A DNA stretch of 14,824 nt. Source: JBOGIF01 sp050742415 (GTDB taxonomy: Bacteria > Actinomycetota > Acidimicrobiia > Acidimicrobiales > AC-14). The notes under the pieces are model-generated. The model saw only the letters and a program-made list of their open reading frames with translations, ran no database searches and had not been told where the DNA came from. Below are positions 12,922-14,824 of the stretch, piece after piece (within the stretch, counting starts at the first letter, position 1; each line of letters opens with the position of its first letter). The stretch lies in assembly GCA_050742415.1 (NCBI GenBank), contig JBOGIF010000142.1, positions 1-14,824 on the forward strand. Direction: 5' to 3'. The position numbers and the translations under genes were made by a program.

Positions 12922-14346
12922 GTGCACGACCGCAGCCCGGCCGACGTCCTGAAGATGCTCAAGGACGAGGCCGTCGAGTTCGTCGACTACCGGTTCTGCG
13001 ACCTTCCCGGTCTGGTACAGCACGTGACCGTTCCGGCGTCGCAGATGACCGAGGACGTCTTCACCGACGGGCACGGCTTCGACGGGTCGTCGATCCGTGG
13101 CTTCCAGCAGATCCAGGAGTCGGACATGATCCTGATCCCGGACGCCAACACCGCCTACCTCGACCCGTTCCGGGCCCGCAAGACGCTCAACGTCCACTGC
13201 TTCGTGCACGACCCCGTCACCGGCGAGCCCTACAGCCGGGACCCGCGCTACGTGGCCCGCAAGGCCGAGGCCTACCTGGCATCCACCGGCGTCGGCGACA
13301 AGGCCTACTTCGGCCCCGAGCCCGAGTTCTTCATCTTCGACGACGTGCGCTTCTCCTACAGCGGCAACTCGTCGTTCCACATGGTCGACTCGGTCGAGGG
13401 CACCTGGAACACTGGCCGTGACGAAGGCCCCAACCTCGGCTACAAGCCCCGCACCAAGGAGGGCTACTTCCCGGTCCCCCCGATGGACCACTACCAGGAT
13501 CTGCGCTCGGAGATCGCGGCCACTCTGATCTCCATCGGGATCCCCGTGGAGCTCCACCACCACGAGGTGGCCTCCGGAGGCCAGGCTGAGATCGGCATGC
13601 GCTTCGACACCCTGTTGAACATGGCCGACAAGCTGGTCACCTTCAAGTACGTGGTGAAGAACGTCGGCCACGCCGCCGGCAAGTCGATCACCTTCATGCC
13701 CAAGCCCCTGTTCGAGGACAACGGCTCGGGCATGCACACCCACCAGTCGCTCTGGAAGGGCGACGACCCCCTCTTCTACTCCGAGACCGGCTACGCCGGG
13801 CTGTCCGACATCGGCCGCTGGTACATCGGCGGGCTGCTCGCGCATGCCCCCGCTATCTGCGCGTTCTCGAACCCCACCACCAACTCCTACAAGCGGCTGG
13901 TGCCCGGCTACGAGGCGCCCGTGAACCTGGTCTACAGCCAGCGCAACCGCTCAGCCTCCTGCCGCATCCCGCTGGCCCAGAAGAGCCCCAAGGCCAAGCG
14001 GGTGGAGTTCCGCTGTCCCGACTCGTCGTCCAACGCCTACCTGGCGTTCTCGGCGATGCTGCTGGCCGGCATCGACGGCGTCCTCAACCGCACCGAGCCG
14101 CCCGACCCGGTCGACAAGGACCTCTACGATCTCCCCCCCGAGGAGCTGGCCCAGGTGCCGCAGGTGCCGGCCAGCCTCGACGCCGCTCTGGCTGCCCTCG
14201 AGGCCGACAGCGACTTCCTCCGCGCCGGCGGCGTCTTCACCGACGACATCATCGAGAACCACATCGCCTACAAGACCGAGCACGAGATCGACGCCCTACG
14301 CCTCCGCCCGCACCCCTACGAGTTCCACATGTACTACGACATCTGA
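12922..14346 (+). CDS. glnA: Glutamine synthetase type I, beta (adenylylatable, GlnA1-like)
   Basis: 474 residues, the usual I-beta length (469-478). It has the signatures DYRFCDLPGLVQH (22-34), GFDGSSIRGFQQIQESDM (52-69), the metal-site PEPEFFIFD (132-140), HHHEVASGGQAEI (212-224), FMPKPLFEDNGSGMHTHQSLW (258-278) and NRSASCRIP (342-350). DLYDLPPEEL (400-409) carries Y402, the tyrosine adenylylated by GlnE in this class. GTG 12922 is chosen over the in-frame GTG at 12838 because a GGGGGAG Shine-Dalgarno sits 4-5 bases before it and the N-terminus then matches the family. The protein ends YEFHMYYDI, the expected C-terminus, so the TGA is a true stop. It is transcribed away from the I-alpha-like gene and is likely the main nitrogen-assimilating enzyme. 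It is probably controlled both by adenylylation and by the nearby GlnR-like protein. Confidence 0.96.
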   Translation: MHDRSPADVLKMLKDEAVEFVDYRFCDLPGLVQHVTVPASQMTEDVFTDGHGFDGSSIRGFQQIQESDMILIPDANTAYLDPFRARKTLNVHCFVHDPVTGEPYSRDPRYVARKAEAYLASTGVGDKAYFGPEPEFFIFDDVRFSYSGNSSFHMVDSVEGTWNTGRDEGPNLGYKPRTKEGYFPVPPMDHYQDLRSEIAATLISIGIPVELHHHEVASGGQAEIGMRFDTLLNMADKLVTFKYVVKNVGHAAGKSITFMPKPLFEDNGSGMHTHQSLWKGDDPLFYSETGYAGLSDIGRWYIGGLLAHAPAICAFSNPTTNSYKRLVPGYEAPVNLVYSQRNRSASCRIPLAQKSPKAKRVEFRCPDSSSNAYLAFSAMLLAGIDGVLNRTEPPDPVDKDLYDLPPEELAQVPQVPASLDAALAALEADSDFLRAGGVFTDDIIENHIAYKTEHEIDALRLRPHPYEFHMYYDI

Positions 14347-14373
14347 CCTGGAGGGCCGCTGACCAGGGCTTTT
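14347..14373 (+). terminator. Weak intrinsic terminator candidate after the second glutamine synthetase gene
   Basis: CCTGG (14347-14351) can pair with CCAGG (14363-14367) around an 11-nt loop, directly after the stop codon, and is followed by GCTTTT. The stem is only 5 bp and the T-run only 4, so this is a weak call. Confidence 0.3.
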
Positions 14374-14389
14374 GTGGCTCTTGGGCCGC

Positions 14390-14415
14390 CTCGTGACACG
14401 AAAGTGACACACGAG
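14390..14415. repeat. GTGACAC direct repeat (11-bp pitch) inside a CTCGTG/CACGAG inverted repeat
   Basis: GTGACAC occurs at 14393-14399 and again at 14404-14410, exactly 11 bp apart, the spacing typical of OmpR/PhoB-family operators. CTCGTG (14390-14395) and CACGAG (14410-14415) form an inverted repeat around it. GTGAC matches the GlnR a-site pattern gTnAc, but no GAAAC b-site lies at the right pitch. The element overlaps the proposed start of the last gene. Confidence 0.4.
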
Positions 14416-14824
14416 CCCCGCCAGGCGGCCGCGGCCCTCTGTCGGCGCAGCAAGGCCTGGGGCACAATTCCGGTGGGCTACTGGGTGGCGATCGAGGAGC
14501 GAAACGCACATCGGCTCGATGAACTCGCCCGAGTCTGTGCCGCGGGACGTGACGAGTTTGCGGTCGTAGCGAACGACCCGAATCCTGGTTTCCTGCCACG
14601 TCCCGGCTCGGAGGCTGCATTCATGGATGCCCTCGCGACCAGTGGGATGTGGCCTGGTGGCCCCTGGCCGGAAGGATCGGCGAACGGGCTACATCAGGTC
14701 GCGCTTGTGCTGGCTCTGGCATCGAGCGGGCACTTCGGTGAGATGGCCACGCTTCTCCGTGGCAGGGATTGCGCCTGGTCGATGCCGCTCCTTTCGCGCG
14801 CAGTGATTGAGAGCAGCGCTCGCT
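14404..14824 (+). CDS. Unrecognised protein, N-terminal part (cut by window edge)
   Basis: An open frame of 140 codons runs from GTG 14404 off the right edge with no stop. It begins MTHEPRQAAAALCRRSKAWG and includes VGYWVAIEERNAHRLDELARVC, ALVLALASSGHFGEMATLL and the last visible stretch WSMPLLSRAVIESSAR. It looks soluble and mostly helical. I do not recognise a domain. The final PLLSRAVIESSAR faintly recalls poorly described actinobacterial proteins with an Arg-Ala-x-x-Glu helix, but that is only an impression. Codon use differs sharply from the neighbours: about 41 of 139 codons end in A or T, against very few in the preceding glutamine synthetase gene, which suggests a newer arrival. GTG 14374 in the same frame is an alternative start with a weak AGGG upstream. 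No strong Shine-Dalgarno supports 14404. Confidence 0.55.
   Translation, partial: MTHEPRQAAAALCRRSKAWGTIPVGYWVAIEERNAHRLDELARVCAAGRDEFAVVANDPNPGFLPRPGSEAAFMDALATSGMWPGGPWPEGSANGLHQVALVLALASSGHFGEMATLLRGRDCAWSMPLLSRAVIESSAR

Noticed and set aside
14344..14824. Selenocysteine read-through of the second glutamine synthetase's TGA, since the same frame stays open to the window end and a small hairpin follows
   Set aside because: The protein ends exactly at the conserved YYDI-type C-terminus, glutamine synthetase is not a selenoprotein, and codon bias changes abruptly after the stop.

Overview
The window is very GC-rich DNA, roughly 70% GC with strong third-position G/C bias, packed with genes on both strands. 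A WhiB-type iron-sulfur regulator, a GlnR-like orphan response regulator, paired type I glutamine synthetases and an ArsA/WhiB/class A PBP neighbourhood together point to an Actinomycetota chromosome. Acidimicrobiia or a related high-GC lineage is my best guess, but the sequence alone does not prove it. Most of the window looks like core chromosome, and a compositionally different segment begins near position 14,380.

Left region (1-4871): the 5' end of an ArsA/Get3-like ATPase leaves on the minus strand. Head to head with it is an NfeD-like membrane protein whose protease domain looks inactive, followed by a small WhiB regulator. Converging on whiB is a selA-selB operon (minus strand) for selenocysteine synthesis and insertion; the whiB and selB stop codons share one CTAG.

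Middle region (4930-10681): a class A penicillin-binding protein reads away from selA. It converges on a membrane-anchored trypsin-like pseudoprotease that lies downstream of an Mrp/ApbC Fe-S carrier on the minus strand. Divergent from mrp is a SufR-like Fe-S regulator, followed by an A-type Fe-S carrier (IscA/ErpA) and a RidA-family protein that starts inside the carrier's stop codon. The 49-bp mrp/sufR intergenic region holds promoter-like elements and repeated ACC[G/C] motifs. This is a compact Fe-S assembly module that probably regulates itself.

Right region (10686-14346): a nitrogen module. A GlnR-like regulator without the phosphoacceptor Asp sits 17 bp downstream of a type I-alpha-like glutamine synthetase, probably in one operon. 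Back to back with that operon is a second, type I-beta glutamine synthetase that carries the adenylylation tyrosine. The 206-bp space between the two glutamine synthetases contains a GlnR-like half-box.

The last 420 bases hold the start of an unrecognised gene with much weaker GC bias, which may be the edge of an accessory segment. I found no rRNA, tRNA, CRISPR array, insertion sequence or selenoprotein gene, and neither selC nor selD is present.
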